From contig JAFBJZ010000112.1 in the NCBI GenBank assembly GCA_016785225.1, forward strand, positions 1 through 64,000: a DNA stretch of 64,000 bases, read 5' to 3'. Source of the DNA: Psettodes erumei (lineage: Eukaryota; Chordata; Actinopteri; Pleuronectiformes; Psettodidae). Shown here one piece after another: positions 31,830 through 43,990 of the stretch (the stretch's first letter is position 1; each line of letters begins with the position of its first letter). The notes beneath the pieces are model-generated. The model made no database searches and had not been told where the DNA came from. It saw only the letters and a program-made list of their open reading frames with translations. The position numbers and the translations under genes were made by a program.

Positions 31830-34800
31830 TCAGAGAGATGAAAGAGTGAATCCGTAAATGGCTTACTCATAATCGGGGGTAATAAATTATCCAGTAAGGG
31901 CAAGGGCTGGACTATTCTCAGTCAGCTAATTTGATTCAGACCACCGTCACATGCAAACATGTAAGCACGCGCACACACAGAAACACATGGTCACATCCAG
32001 TTGCCCCTAGATTGGACTGCAGGCTCCTTTTTCCCATAACCCCTTTTACTGTAAATAGCACCGACTCCCTGGAGTCCCCCCCCCCTCCTGTCGTATATAT
32101 TGATCCCATTTCTGCGCGGAGGCCCTTGGGTCAGCCATATCGATGCATCTTGTCCTGCTCTTAATGCAAAGCTCATGACTTACTAATGATAAGGGGACTG
32201 AAGGGTCTTTCTCTGCACTCAAGGGCTGAATTGTGAACCATAACCAGCGACACCAGCATCTCCGTGAGACTACAGTTGGACACGGTAATGCTTTCAGCTC
32301 AAGCTTGCTGACATTAACTGTGGTCACGTGCTGATGTGGCTGTCGTCGCTTCGCAGGTATTTGGTCACAAACCAAACAAACGGACAAAGTGAAAATTTAT
32401 CTGATGATGGCACGAGAGGAAGAGTCAGGGGATCAATGGAGTTATTCATCCTAAGGGGAGCATGAGTGTTTTTCAAGTTTTAAGGATATCCCTCCTATAG
32501 TTGCAGAGATAATTTCGATCTCAACCAAAGTGGTGGAGAGACCACCTTACTCGGTCAAGAGTTTCATTCAAAACAACAAAGAGTAAGAAAAGTCGGGATC
32601 ATCCTCTGAGGACCATCAATGTCTGTACTGAATTCTCTGCCGGTTGATACAGTGGATGCCAAGATAAATGAAAACTTTGACCTGCTGGTGCTGTTCTAAA
32701 TGAAACCTCACGACCAAATCAGTTGGTCACACCGCTTGAGGATTATGAACGTTACCAGAGGGGAAAATATTATTCTATTGAATAGTTGCAGAGATATTTC
32801 AGCTGACCAAATGCTGACCACCTGGCTGACACTGCCATGCCTAAAGCCATGCTTCATGGCTAAAAAATGCCTGGGAACAGATCTTTTGTGGTTACGGCTT
32901 CATCTGCAATTAATAATCATGAGCTTGGGTTATATTTACACTCCTCACCAACTATTTCCAGTGACCCTTTGCTGTTATTATGAATTCTACATTACGGCTG
33001 CTCTCTTAAAAGATTTAGTGGAAGGCTCCTACAGAGAGACACCGAATAAATGATGTGATGCTGTATAAAGGTGCGCTGGCCGGCGAGGGAACAGCATGTG
33101 CCAAATCTAATTGCCGCGTGGAATGTAAAACCAATAAATCCCAAACTCACGGCAGCCGTTTTCTGAAAGAACCCCCACAGTAGCTAATGTCTACCGCACT
33201 GGATATTAAAGCATGAGGTTCAAATTAGAAGCAGACAGAGAGGGGTGAAGTGACAAAACCTTATTTTGTTGTTTTCGACCAGTGGCCGTGGCTATTCATA
33301 GAGGCTAAATTAAAAGACTGCGTTCCCTTACGCTGGGGTAAAGGAAGCTCTGACGCTCACTGTGCACGGTGTTGAATGATGCATTCCTGAGAGCCTGTGT
33401 GAGTGCGTGCGTGCGTGTCCGTTTATATAGACACACGGCGGGTAGACTGCCTGTCTGCAGCCCCCCCCCCTTCTCCCCCCAGATTAGATCAGCTGGCTTG
33501 AATCTCTGCTGCTTTACATGGGGGCTGCGAGCGTTAGCGATTCCATGTGAGATAACTCGCTAATCTAACCCGACTCTGCCACACTGAAGCTGACAGACTT
33601 TCAATAAAGCCGTCACAAAACGTTCACACGATGAGCTAAAACTGAAAGACGAGGAGTATTGTAAAGGTAGAAATACTCTGACAGAGTACAGGAAATATAT
33701 GCGAGTGATTTTAGTGAACGCAGAGCTTGAAGTTAAGGAATCTGGGTTCACATTCCTTTTATAACAAAACCACACACACTCACACATGTTTTCTTTCCAT
33801 TATTGCCAGGGTTTCAGTTTTTGCTTCCATGTTGCAGTTCCAGGGAATCATTCAAATGCAAACTACTTCTATAAAAGTCCGGCGAGGTGTCGAGTTAAGA
33901 GAAACAACCGTGTTGTCTTTATCTCGGGAAACTTAGCAGCTGCACGGAGGAATGCTCGCTGAAAAACACAACACAAAACCTCGAGTGAAATATAGAGCTG
34001 AGGATGGAGAGCAGCCTGAGAAAAGGCACCTCGGAGTCACAAATACAGCATGGTTTTGGTTAGCATGGACAATATGAACACATGTATTGTTTTTTCTTCT
34101 GTGCTATTTTAAGAGTAAAATGGCAGAGCAAAGATTAAAACCAGAGCTGATGAAGCCAAAGAGATGTGGGAGAGGCCTCAAGAATTATTCTGCACACAGC
34201 ACTGCTGAATGGATCTATCTTTAGTCGCTAATATTTTCTATTTGTATTTTTTTTATTATAACTAATTCATTTAATAACTATGAATTTTAGCATTTAATTG
34301 CATTGTATGTTCCAATTATCTTCTTCATTGTTTTTTTTTAAAGAATTTATGTGAAGTGGCTGCTGCAACACTGCAATTACCCTTTGCTAGTTTTAAAGTA
34401 CTCTATCTATATCCAGCTATTGATCCATCTCTTTATCTGCATAAAACAACAGAATGGTATAAAGTCCACATCCCCAGAGTCTGAGGAGATGTCTTCAAAT
34501 TGCATGTTTTGTTTGACCCACATCCCAGAACCCGAAAGGTATTCCATTTAACATCATACAAAACAGAGACAAGCAGCTCTAACCAGACGACATTTGGTAA
34601 TCTAAATGACTAATATACGATATGAGTTCAACTAATTGATAAATAATTGATCGATGGCTGACATGATCTCTCGGCTGGACTGTGTTGAAGCACAGCTGGC
34701 TGCGGCCAGCCAACGATATTTTTCAAAAAGTAAATCTATTATGAGAAAAACATAACACGTGAATCATTATCCTAATTGAACTATGTGAACAGTGCAATAA

Positions 34801-35365
34801 TCCGAAACTGTTTATATGTACTGGTAAGCAGTGAAACTAAGCAGGGCACACAAGGTGAACCCTAGTGAAATTCAAACAAACAGGAACAACACTACATCCT
34901 GTTTCCGCATAATAGAACGCTGACCTTCACAGTGGTACTGAGCACATGGTAGGTTTCTCTGTAAGTCTATCGTGGGTTGGTGCAGAACTTGCCACACTTC
35001 CTGTCTGCGGCCTCTGCACTGCACCCCCCCGTGGGAAGGCCTCTAAGGAACTCAGAAACCATGCCCGCATACAAGCAAGATAACGCCATCAAATCAAATC
35101 ATCATCATGTATTACTGAGTGACACCGCCGTAAATAGTCGGTTTGTCAGTTTGACAAATGATTTTTGAAAAGTTTCATAAACAGCTGGAATATGTTGAGG
35201 AAGATAAATTCCAGGCAGTTTCCTGTCAACAGCGACACAGAGGGGTGCATGCTTATTTTCTTACGGTAGAGCAGTTTCTGCAGGTCTCACGCTCTTCCCG
35301 TATCTCTCGGTCAGAACCCAGTGGGCGTGCATTGCACATTTCACCCCTTAGCGCCTGTCCACTGG

Positions 35366-35393
35366 CCACACACACACACACACACACACACAC
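35366..35393. repeat. (CA)n microsatellite
   Basis: A perfect CA run of about 14 units in the itgb1 upstream region. Confidence 0.92.
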
Positions 35394-37453
35394 CTGAGAC
35401 ATGACGAATGCCAGCTCAAATGTTTTACGGGCTTTCCAAAGCTCTATCAGTTGGAAGGAGAGGGTGATGCATGGCAGACACTGCAGTGCGTGACTAAAAT
35501 GGGCCGAGCTTCTCGGGCATTCCTGAGGGACTGAACGCTGCCCGACCAGGATAGTAACCTGTAACACTGTTACTGCACTTTGAGGAAATGTGAAGCCCGG
35601 CGCCCATGATGCAGCGACGCCATATTTGTAGCACCCTGCTTCCCGTAACCTCCATTCTCCGGTTCGTTGCTGCTGATTTAGTGTTTAACTGGAGCTGAAG
35701 TAATTGTCTCATTTAGCAGTCAATAAAATAAAAAAACAGGACATTTCAGAACTGTTTATCGGGTCATTTATTCAGCAAACGTAATGAATTAAACAAGGAT
35801 GACAACAGCAACAAACAAGAACTCAGATCAGTGTGCAGAGTCTTTTTCAGTCTGATCCTCTTTCAGATGCAAATGTTAGATCCACAACAAGAGATGGACA
35901 GAGGCAGCAGACAGGACAGTCTCTGAAACATGACTATGGTGACTCAAGATGACATGGTCTATGGAAAAATTACCCCAATGTGTACATTGTTGACTTCAGA
36001 TTTCGCTCAAAAACGACTTACTCCTGTGCTCGAGCTCCCGAGGCGTCCACTCCAGGACCTGCTGGAGGTTTCTGAATCCCCCCTGCATGAAAATGTCGTG
36101 GTGTAGCTTAATTGAGCCGCACAAACATTTCCTTTAAATAGAGCTGCATTTGCAAGGGAGCCCTTACTTAAGCGAGCGATGCCATGAATAATGACCAGCA
36201 GTGTCAGGGGAGGCAGCGAGGAGAGAACTGGTGGTTGATGGGAGTCACAGTGGTCTTTGTGGAGCGGGGCCTGGGCTTCCCTCCCTCAGAATGGCTGTTC
36301 TCCTCCGGCCACGAAAACGAAGGAATGGAAAAGAAGGAAAAACAGGAAAGGGTGGTGCAGAGCTCGGAGGCGAAAGGAGCTGCCTCAAGACCTAAGGAAA
36401 GGATCTTACAGAGTTTCCCCGCTTCTGCTGAGTTAGCTCTTTGTCTCTCCAAATCCTCCCCCCTCCTTTTCTCTAGTACTTAACTGGTTGTTAAAGGCTT
36501 TTCCATGTCACCAGAATATTTAGGAGTTAATTTGGCAAAGGTAACAAAGTGATAATGAACAGGTCCTCAATGTCTCTAAGACAGTGCAGACTTTAATTAA
36601 TATCTGATTTAAAGACTCCGAGATGCGTTCCGTCATCCGAGTGGTGTCCGCAGCATATCTTTGGAATGCCATATTTCCATCCTCCCTCTTTCCCTCCCCC
36701 TCCATTTCTACCACCCACACAATCGCTCAGTTCACTGGCTGCACAGTGCGCAGAGGCAGGCCGGCGGCCCCGCACTTCAACGTACCCTTGAAGCGCCGCA
36801 GAGCGGAGAACACGTCCTGGCTCTCAGATGTACAAGCGGGCCGGCAGAATGGAAGGGGAATACCAAACAGTGTCCGTCTCTGTCCCCCCCCCCCAGCACC
36901 ACCAACCCCAGCCCCCTACCGCCATCCAGAGGACCCTCTCATGGGAGACAAAAGCAGTGAATCAGGCTGCCCTCTGAAACCATGACAGAGGGTCTGATCT
37001 TTAAAGTGCTCCCACTCACCGTCCCCTCGCCTCCAAAAAGAGCCACTGTGTGAGGAATAATGGTAATGAGAAAGATGGCGATGTCTTCAATCGTACTGGG
37101 CTTCGAGGACACTGACATAGGCAGAGAACCCAATGCGGTCATCTTTGCGCAGAAGAAGAAGAAGAAAAAAGTAAAAACAAGGAAAAGCTCTCCAAATGAC
37201 AGGGATGAAGAAATGTCATCACATTTTCCACATTACGCGAGCGTTCCGGTTGTTAAGCCGTGCCTCGGTAGAAGGGGCATCGTCAGACAGAAAAAAAAAC
37301 AAAACACAACAACTGTGGAAATAACTATGTTGAAGGAGATGGAGCGGTACCTCGTGAGCCAGCAGAAGCAGTGCCAGTGAGTTTCCACGGCGCCTGATTC
37401 AGCCTACCATTCCTTATTTTCAGCCTGAGAGAAATACGCAGGTGGACGCAGAG

Positions 37454-38135
37454 GTTTGCATCCCCTTTCTCTTAAAATGAGAAAAACATTTTCCATCAAA
37501 ATGCACAGTCAGCTAGTACAAATGTTCCGTAACAATATTGAGCAATGCGTGTATGAAATGAAAGTCGTAAACTGTCGAAACTGAAATATCCGGTCATCCA
37601 GTGCACAGGGATGCGTGGCCAGATAAACAGAGATAGAACCCAGCCTTGGAGGAGAGGAACACCATACCCACGCTGTCAAACATGGCCGAGGCTCGCGCAT
37701 GTCTGCGTCAGACACTGGAGCTCCGCGTAGAGTGCAGGGAAGTGCGAACGCAGCCCAATATCAAAAAGGATGTTCCCATCCAATCGGTCCAAACATGTAA
37801 AAGATGAAGAGGCGGCGGATCCTCCAACAAGACGATAATCCAAAGCACAAGGCAAAGTCAACTCAAGTTGAAGTAGCAGAAGGGGAATGTTTTGCCACCG
37901 TCTTCTCAGTCTCCAGGCTTGAATATCACAGAAAACTTGTGAATAGATTTGAAGAAGGCTGTGTGTGGCAGAAGGCCAAACATTTGGAACAAATATGCCA
38001 TGAAGATTGGATTAAGATGACACCTGAGAGGATACAAAAGCTGCTCAGAGGGAGCCAAAGAGGCTGAAGGAGGTTATAAAAGGCAAAGGGAGGACACAAG
38101 GTATTGGAGAAATTTTCATATAGGAGGATGCAAAC
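37454..38135 (+). pseudogene. Tc1/mariner transposase remnant
   Basis: The plus strand at about 37806-38066 encodes 'RILQQDDNPKHKAKST', then in other frames 'QSPGLNIT' and 'ENLVNRFEEG', and then 'KHLEQICHEDWIKMTPERIQ'. In order these match the C-terminal catalytic part of Tc1-like transposases (FQQDNDPKHTA..., SPDLNPIE..., LEQICQEEWAKIP...). Frameshifts and substitutions break the frame, and the N-terminal DNA-binding part is not recognisable. gtttgcatcc (37454-37463) and ggatgcaaac (38126-38135) are exact reverse complements and may mark the ends. It is a dead element. Confidence 0.65.
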
Positions 38136-41100
38136 TATTATTCTGATAATCTAAATACATTTTTCACTATAACTTTAATTTTTATACACTCTTTCACCAT
38201 TTTTGCATTTGTACTAACTGAATGTGTGTTAAACGTTGTGTTGATAGGGGGGAAAAATGGTTTGTTATTTCAAAGAAACTGTGTGTTGTACATCAGCTTC
38301 TGAGAAACGCCTCAATGATTTGAGGCCTGAGAAAGTTTGTAACCACTGTGCACAAATGATTAGCTGAACGGGCTCCACATTCCCTCTAACTGCACGTCAG
38401 ATGGCTGCCAGAACCCGTCAGAACCCTGACCCATAAACCGGCATCTTGTCCGTGCTTAAAAATGAGGCCGCATTGTTGCGTTACAAAAGTTGCTCACCTG
38501 TTGTTGATCAAAGCGACAGCTCTGAGACGCAGCGGTTACAGATGGCCTGCACGCGGCGGGTCTTTGTTAATCGGGGGTTCGGCAGCAGTTTTCAGAAGCG
38601 GTTCAGTGAAACCCAGAGTGAGACCGTGCCCTCCGTAACAGCGTAATTGAATAATTGGGAAAAGTAGCTGCAGCCGAACTTCCAGTTTTGGGACTGGCTC
38701 AGCGGAGGGTCTTCGCTGCTGCTCCTGGAAATACTGCTCTGCGTTTCACACTAAACACTTACGGGAAAGCCTGCCAGCATTCCCCTCCTGTGACAGAGGC
38801 TAAAGATCCACTTCTGGGGGAGATATTGCCCTGGAAGGACTTTCAAACTTTTCCACTCCGAAAAGCAATAAACACGTAAGCGGGTTTTGGTTGCTTTTCT
38901 GCGACTGAAATACATTCATATCGAATGGCGTTCACATCTCATCACACTGTGGCCCCCCCCAACCCAGGAGACACAATTAAGCCGCAATCTTTGGGGGACG
39001 GCCAAATCCATGTGATTATTCCCGGCTACGTCTCTGTGTTGAAAATAGCCGTGCAGCGCTAACAAGTTATTTCTGGCTTGTCGGCCCCACCTGGCCTCCG
39101 CAGTCACAGAATCACACATCTGCCCCGGCAAACACGCACACATCAAACCGTCCTCGCTGGACACAGTTTCCCCTCTGATACAAGCGACCTAGTGTCAATA
39201 ACAGAAATGATGACATTCCCCTGGAATGTGTCATCCCTCACAGGAAAATGTCTTCCACAATTTGCTGCTTTTTTTTTTTTTTTGAGGTCAAAGACAGTAA
39301 CCTGACAGGAGCAGGCTTCGCTCCAGCATCTGTAAAAATCAGCCATTTTTCAGGGAGCCATCTGTTTTACCATTTATGGTGCTCTTCTAAAAAGCAAGAT
39401 CTGAATAAGGGGAGAGCGCCCGATTCCCACCACCGACCACCAGGCCGAACATGTGGGCTCGTTCTGGGGCTCTCTCTGGTGGGGGGTGGGGGGGGTGGGA
39501 TTGTTGCTTGGCTGTGACAGCGTGATCCCAGGGCTCAGCCCGCGGTGCGGGGATCTGCTGTACAGTAAGCCTCCCCAAACTCCCCGTCTTTGCTGAGTCA
39601 GCCCTTTTTTTCCCTTTGCTGAAACGCAGGAAGCTCGGCTACATCACACAGGAAAGCCTGCCCCCGTTGTCCGACTGGAGGCCGGCCACTTCTCCCCTCT
39701 TGAAGCCGCAACGATAACATATTTGGCATTCAGCTGAGAAAGGAAGGAAATGCCGACAGTAGAGAGGGAGAGAGAGGTGGGGGGGGGCAGAGCGCTTTGT
39801 TACAGAGAGCTGAAAATGTCGAGAGCTGCCAAAACAGCAGCATATTGTCTTTGTGAAGGCGCGTCTGATTTCTAAATGTGAACCAGGCCATCGGTGTAAT
39901 CTAAGCTCTGGGAAAAGCCAAATAAAAATAGAAAAAAAAAAGAACGGAAACGGCTTCAGACACCACAGCCACGGGGACGGCGCAGATATGGAGTCTCTGG
40001 GACGGTGAGCAGAAACCAGAGCAGCACCTGCGGGGGGAATCATTCAGCTACGCGGCAGCAGTCTGAGGTCTCAGACAAATATTTACAGCTGCGCAGAGTT
40101 TAATGACTAGTGTGTCAGGACTGAGACGAAAATGACGAGCGTTTTTCCCGCAGGCTCTTCGAGGAGAGCTGCTGCTACCGGGGAACAAACTCCTGGAGAA
40201 CGGTAAAACGCTAACAGATTTTTAAAATCTTTACTTTATTAACCTTTAGCATGCTAGCATTTACCAGTTACAACTGCTGAGGTCACCCACCAAAGCATTC
40301 ATGGAAAGACCCCGCTGAGAGAACCAATAGCTGCGCCGCTTTGAAGTCGGGGGGAAACGGGCCACACAAAAAGAGGCAACGCTCCAACCGAAGCCCAGCG
40401 TCATCGTGACTTCACGGAAACTGCATTCACTCCCAAGGCCCTTCTGTTTTCGCTGCGCAAACAGAAAGTTTGTCAGAGTGCCGTCGGGCCCAGCCTTCGC
40501 TCGACGCTCCACGACTGGCACGTTAGTGACCCCTCACGTGTCTTTCATTAAGCGGCCAGGCTTGACACTTGAACTGGAGGGCCTCCGTTTCCGCTGTACC
40601 GCGGGGGAGTGAACTAAACAGTCGGCGCTCTCTCTCGCTGTGCGCACGTCCTTCCGGGAAGACGAGCGTCTGTCGTGTTTTATTGTCAAGGGCTTCTCGA
40701 ACGGGCCGCTGACCGAACACCGTCCCTCAACCGGATGGAACATACATGGAGGAATTATAAAATCAAGCGAACGAGCTGCCTCAGTTTAGGGCACTTACAC
40801 TTCTTACTCAAGCAACCCCCCCACCCTGCAGGGAGTTGCTGGTGGCTGGCTTCACACCCCTGAGACAGGCCACGCTCACACAGACAGAACAGGGTTTGCA
40901 TTGTGCTGCCTCGATGCGTTCACGCACACGGGCCACCGAGGCCGGGCAGGGCAGATGAAAGATGATCGCTTTTTACGCACTTTGTTATGAACTTTCATTG
41001 TTTGCTTCTGCATACACGGCGGGTTTTGAGAAACCGTATAATATAGTGCAAATTGCATATCAAAAGATAGAATACTACAATAACAGTTGAGCAAAGTTCT

Positions 41101-41563
41101 CTAAATAGAGGCAAACACGATGATAAAACAGCAGCCAATACTCAGTGCCAGTAAAGAGTTGAGGTTTGATACTGGGCCCTGATTTTCCAATTGATTATAA
41201 AGAGATTTTTTATTCTGCAGCTGAAAGTGGTGGTGAGAGACAAACCAGTTGGTGAATGAAGCCACATTTCTAAAACACAAACTCCGCTTTATATCCTTGG
41301 GCCGAGTCGCGCCGCGAGTGAAAGGCCCGTCAACGTTTCTTCTCACGCTCGCGGGCCCCCCTGGCCTCGCAGTTAAACTTTCGCGCCGTCACAATAATAA
41401 ACACGCTGTGACAGGACTCGCAGCCTGCGAGAGTCCACCACTATTCCCTCCCGACACAACATGTTTAGCCTCATTTTCTTGGGAGACCTTGGCGGGCAGA
41501 GGTCAGCTTAAACCGTGCCATTCCTTCCCCCGGCGTTCAGGAGCTGTTTTTAGAAGCCGGAGG

Positions 41564-41564
<1 letters not shown>

Positions 41565-41634
<70 letters not shown>
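41565..41634. repeat. Compound (CT)n(AC)n microsatellite
   Basis: About 15 CT units are followed directly by 20 AC units, and then an A run. The compound structure is perfect within each half, so length variation is likely. Simpler CA/GT tracts lie at 42048-42074 and 42204-42238. Confidence 0.92.
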
Positions 41635-41639
<5 letters not shown>

Positions 41640-42203
41640 AAAGAAACAGAAGTGTATTTGACCTACACATGGAAAGGGAGAGTGCGCAAAAGTTTTGGCT
41701 GAGAGCAGCTCCGTAGAGGTCGCAAACCAAAACCGAGAGGACGGCCCACCCCGCAATCTCGCTGCAAAAATAGACAGGCCTGTGCCAGAAATGATGCTCA
41801 CGAGAATGGAAGGGAACAAAAGCAGTGAGGGAGTGAGTTATTGCTTTGCACGGATAGTCTCAAATTTGCTGCTATTATGTAACGAGACTCTTAATTACCT
41901 TATGGTTTGAGAAACCGTCAGAATGTAGGAAAGACTGCTGAGGTCGGAGCTTGTTGCGCAGCCTCCTGATTCACTGCCTAACAAATCAGACATAACTGCT
42001 CTGCTGGGATCATCAGCCAGAGACCCACTCTCAAACTGGCAGGGTAAGTGTGTGTGTGTGTGTGTGTGTGTGTGGGGGGGTAAATAGCTGTAACAGGCGA
42101 TTATTCGTACCACTTTACGCCTTTGAGACCCCCTCCACCCTCCCAGCAGAGAGCATATGTCGCAGAGGGTAATCATGCACATGCATCACTACCGTCCTAT
42201 AGG

Positions 42204-42238
<35 letters not shown>

Positions 42239-43246
42239 GCAAAATGACAGAGCGCACATTCATCACCTCTGTCTCAGGGGGACGCGAGCTTACACATCAG
42301 GTGCGTGTCGCTCACCGACAAAGACACAAACGCACGCGCACCTCTGACGTCACATGTCCAGGACTAAGGCCTGGGTGTGGTCCTGTGCGAGCAGTAAGTG
42401 GCCTCATAAATCAAGCTGGGGCCCGGCCCCCGTTAGCAACAGCTGTCCCCCCGGGGGCCTCGGGTCACGTCCATTCAGCTGCTGGCTACTGGCTACTGCT
42501 GGCAACCTTCTTTTAACCCCCCCCCCCACTTCCCCACCCACCCACTCCTCCCCCAGTGTCCTACATTTATCCTCCTCCTCAATTATCCTTCCTCCCCCTC
42601 CCCTCCTTACTGTCCCTCCTCCACCCACTTTGCCTTCCTATGTCCTTCTGAAATCCCCTCGCTCCCTCCGCCCCAGCCGCCCTTCCTGCCTCCATTTCCC
42701 TGATTAAACTGATGTCTGGGCTCCTGTGGAACAGCGTGGACTCAGCTCAGTCAGCTCCATTTGTTAGCCCTTCATCCTCCTACTCTCCTTCCAATAAAAA
42801 CGGCGGCGGTGGGGGTCACTGCCTGATCCAATCAATGGATTGCGCGCAGCCTTTCAGTCACGCAGTAACAAGCAGCAGGCTCTTCATGTTCTCTCACAGA
42901 ACCGCTGTGAGTGTATGGTGACGTCTTCGTCGCACATCCGTTCCTCCTCAACATGTTCGCTTCCTTTGGTCCTCTTGAGACCTCGCCGACTCATGCTACT
43001 ACTATTACTACTACTACTACTACATCTCCCCTACCCTCTGGGTTGCCAGCGTCTCACGTATGGGGATCCCTGAGTAACTTGAACAGATGACGTGAGATCA
43101 CTTGTTGAAGCCCTTTCATATGACAATTCCACATGAATGAGGAGAGCTGCAACAACAGCCTGTTGCATGATGGATGGATGGGGAGCCTGCTGTAGATGAT
43201 AATGTCCAATGGCTAAGCTGAATAATTACACTGCAATACAACCCCC

Positions 43247-43277
43247 ACCCACCACCACCACCACCACCACCACCACC
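43247..43277. repeat. (CCA)n microsatellite
   Basis: A trinucleotide run of about 9-10 CCA units in non-coding DNA near the itgb1 upstream region. Confidence 0.9.
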
Positions 43278-43733
43278 CACAGTAACACCACTTTTTAAAA
43301 ACAGCAGTAAGCCACACATACATACCAACTCTTAGAAATCACTTAGAGATTTAACACCTTCTCAAAATTGCTCCGTAATCAGGCTAATTATAGGATACAA
43401 AGCATGTCAGACTACACAGTGATCTCATATCTGGTTATTATGGACAGCCATCAAACACAGCAGCATTCAAATGACCTCACGAGACAGATGATTAATAACG
43501 GCACAGAGTTAACGTCGCACATTGGGAAAACATGGTGGAATAAAACACAATAAAGATGACAAAATATGGCGATAAAAGCGCGAGATCTCTACGGGCTGGT
43601 TTACCTTGGCGCTGTGGTGTTATGACCGAGGCAACATTCAGAAGAGATGACCCAGCACAGACGGACAGTCGGACGGACAGCAGCAGTAACTATCTGCCCC
43701 GTTGGCACCGGAGGGGGGGGGGGTTCTCCTTAC

Positions 43734-43990
43734 TTTCTCCTCTGAAAAAGACAAAAGTGACGGTAGATCTCCCCCCTGCTAGCACATTCCACTCCACCTC
43801 CCTCCACAGGCTCGACGGACGCGGTCTTTGGGACAGAGGCGACGTCCCGGCTGCTGCGGCGGCTGTGAGGACCTCTCTTCCCCGAGCTGAATCGAGGGGA
43901 AGAAGAAGAGTCGAGCCCGGAGAGTTGCGCTGCTTCTGGCCGAATTAACATCCGCGTCTACTGTGGAGCGCATCCGGTACCGCCCTTCAA
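43734..43990 (-). promoter_or_regulatory. itgb1: Candidate itgb1 non-coding exon 1 and promoter
   Basis: A GC- and CG-enriched island of about 250 bp, purine-rich toward its 3' side on the gene strand, ends with a good donor at GGAGAAA|GTAAGG (43734/43733). Splicing it to the first coding exon would place AAA before ATGG, a favourable initiation context. It lies 12 kb upstream of the first coding exon, in the expected orientation. Against it: upstream ATGs are present in the island, and another CG-rich patch occurs near 40.6 kb. There is no direct evidence of transcription. Confidence 0.35.

Larger units (their letters stand above)
31613..43733 (-). other. itgb1: itgb1 upstream region, probably intron 1
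   Basis: No protein-coding exon could be found in these 12 kb. Because the first coding exon starts at an acceptor, at least one non-coding exon must lie upstream; if it is the candidate at 43734-43990, this whole stretch is intron 1. It holds a Tc1 remnant (about 37.45-38.14 kb), GA, CA and CT/AC microsatellites, and a CG-richer patch near 40.2-40.7 kb. Remaining open frames look random. Confidence 0.5.

Noticed and set aside
36184..36985. Several open frames of about 100-120 codons on the plus strand
   Set aside because: Random GC-rich frames in the itgb1 upstream region; different frames overlap and none shows motifs.
40200..40700. CG-rich patch as an alternative itgb1 promoter
   Set aside because: No donor as good as the one at 43734 was seen in the gene orientation; it stays an alternative only.
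42123..42707. Pro/Ser-rich frames up to 119 codons
   Set aside because: Produced by CA microsatellites and C-rich low-complexity sequence.
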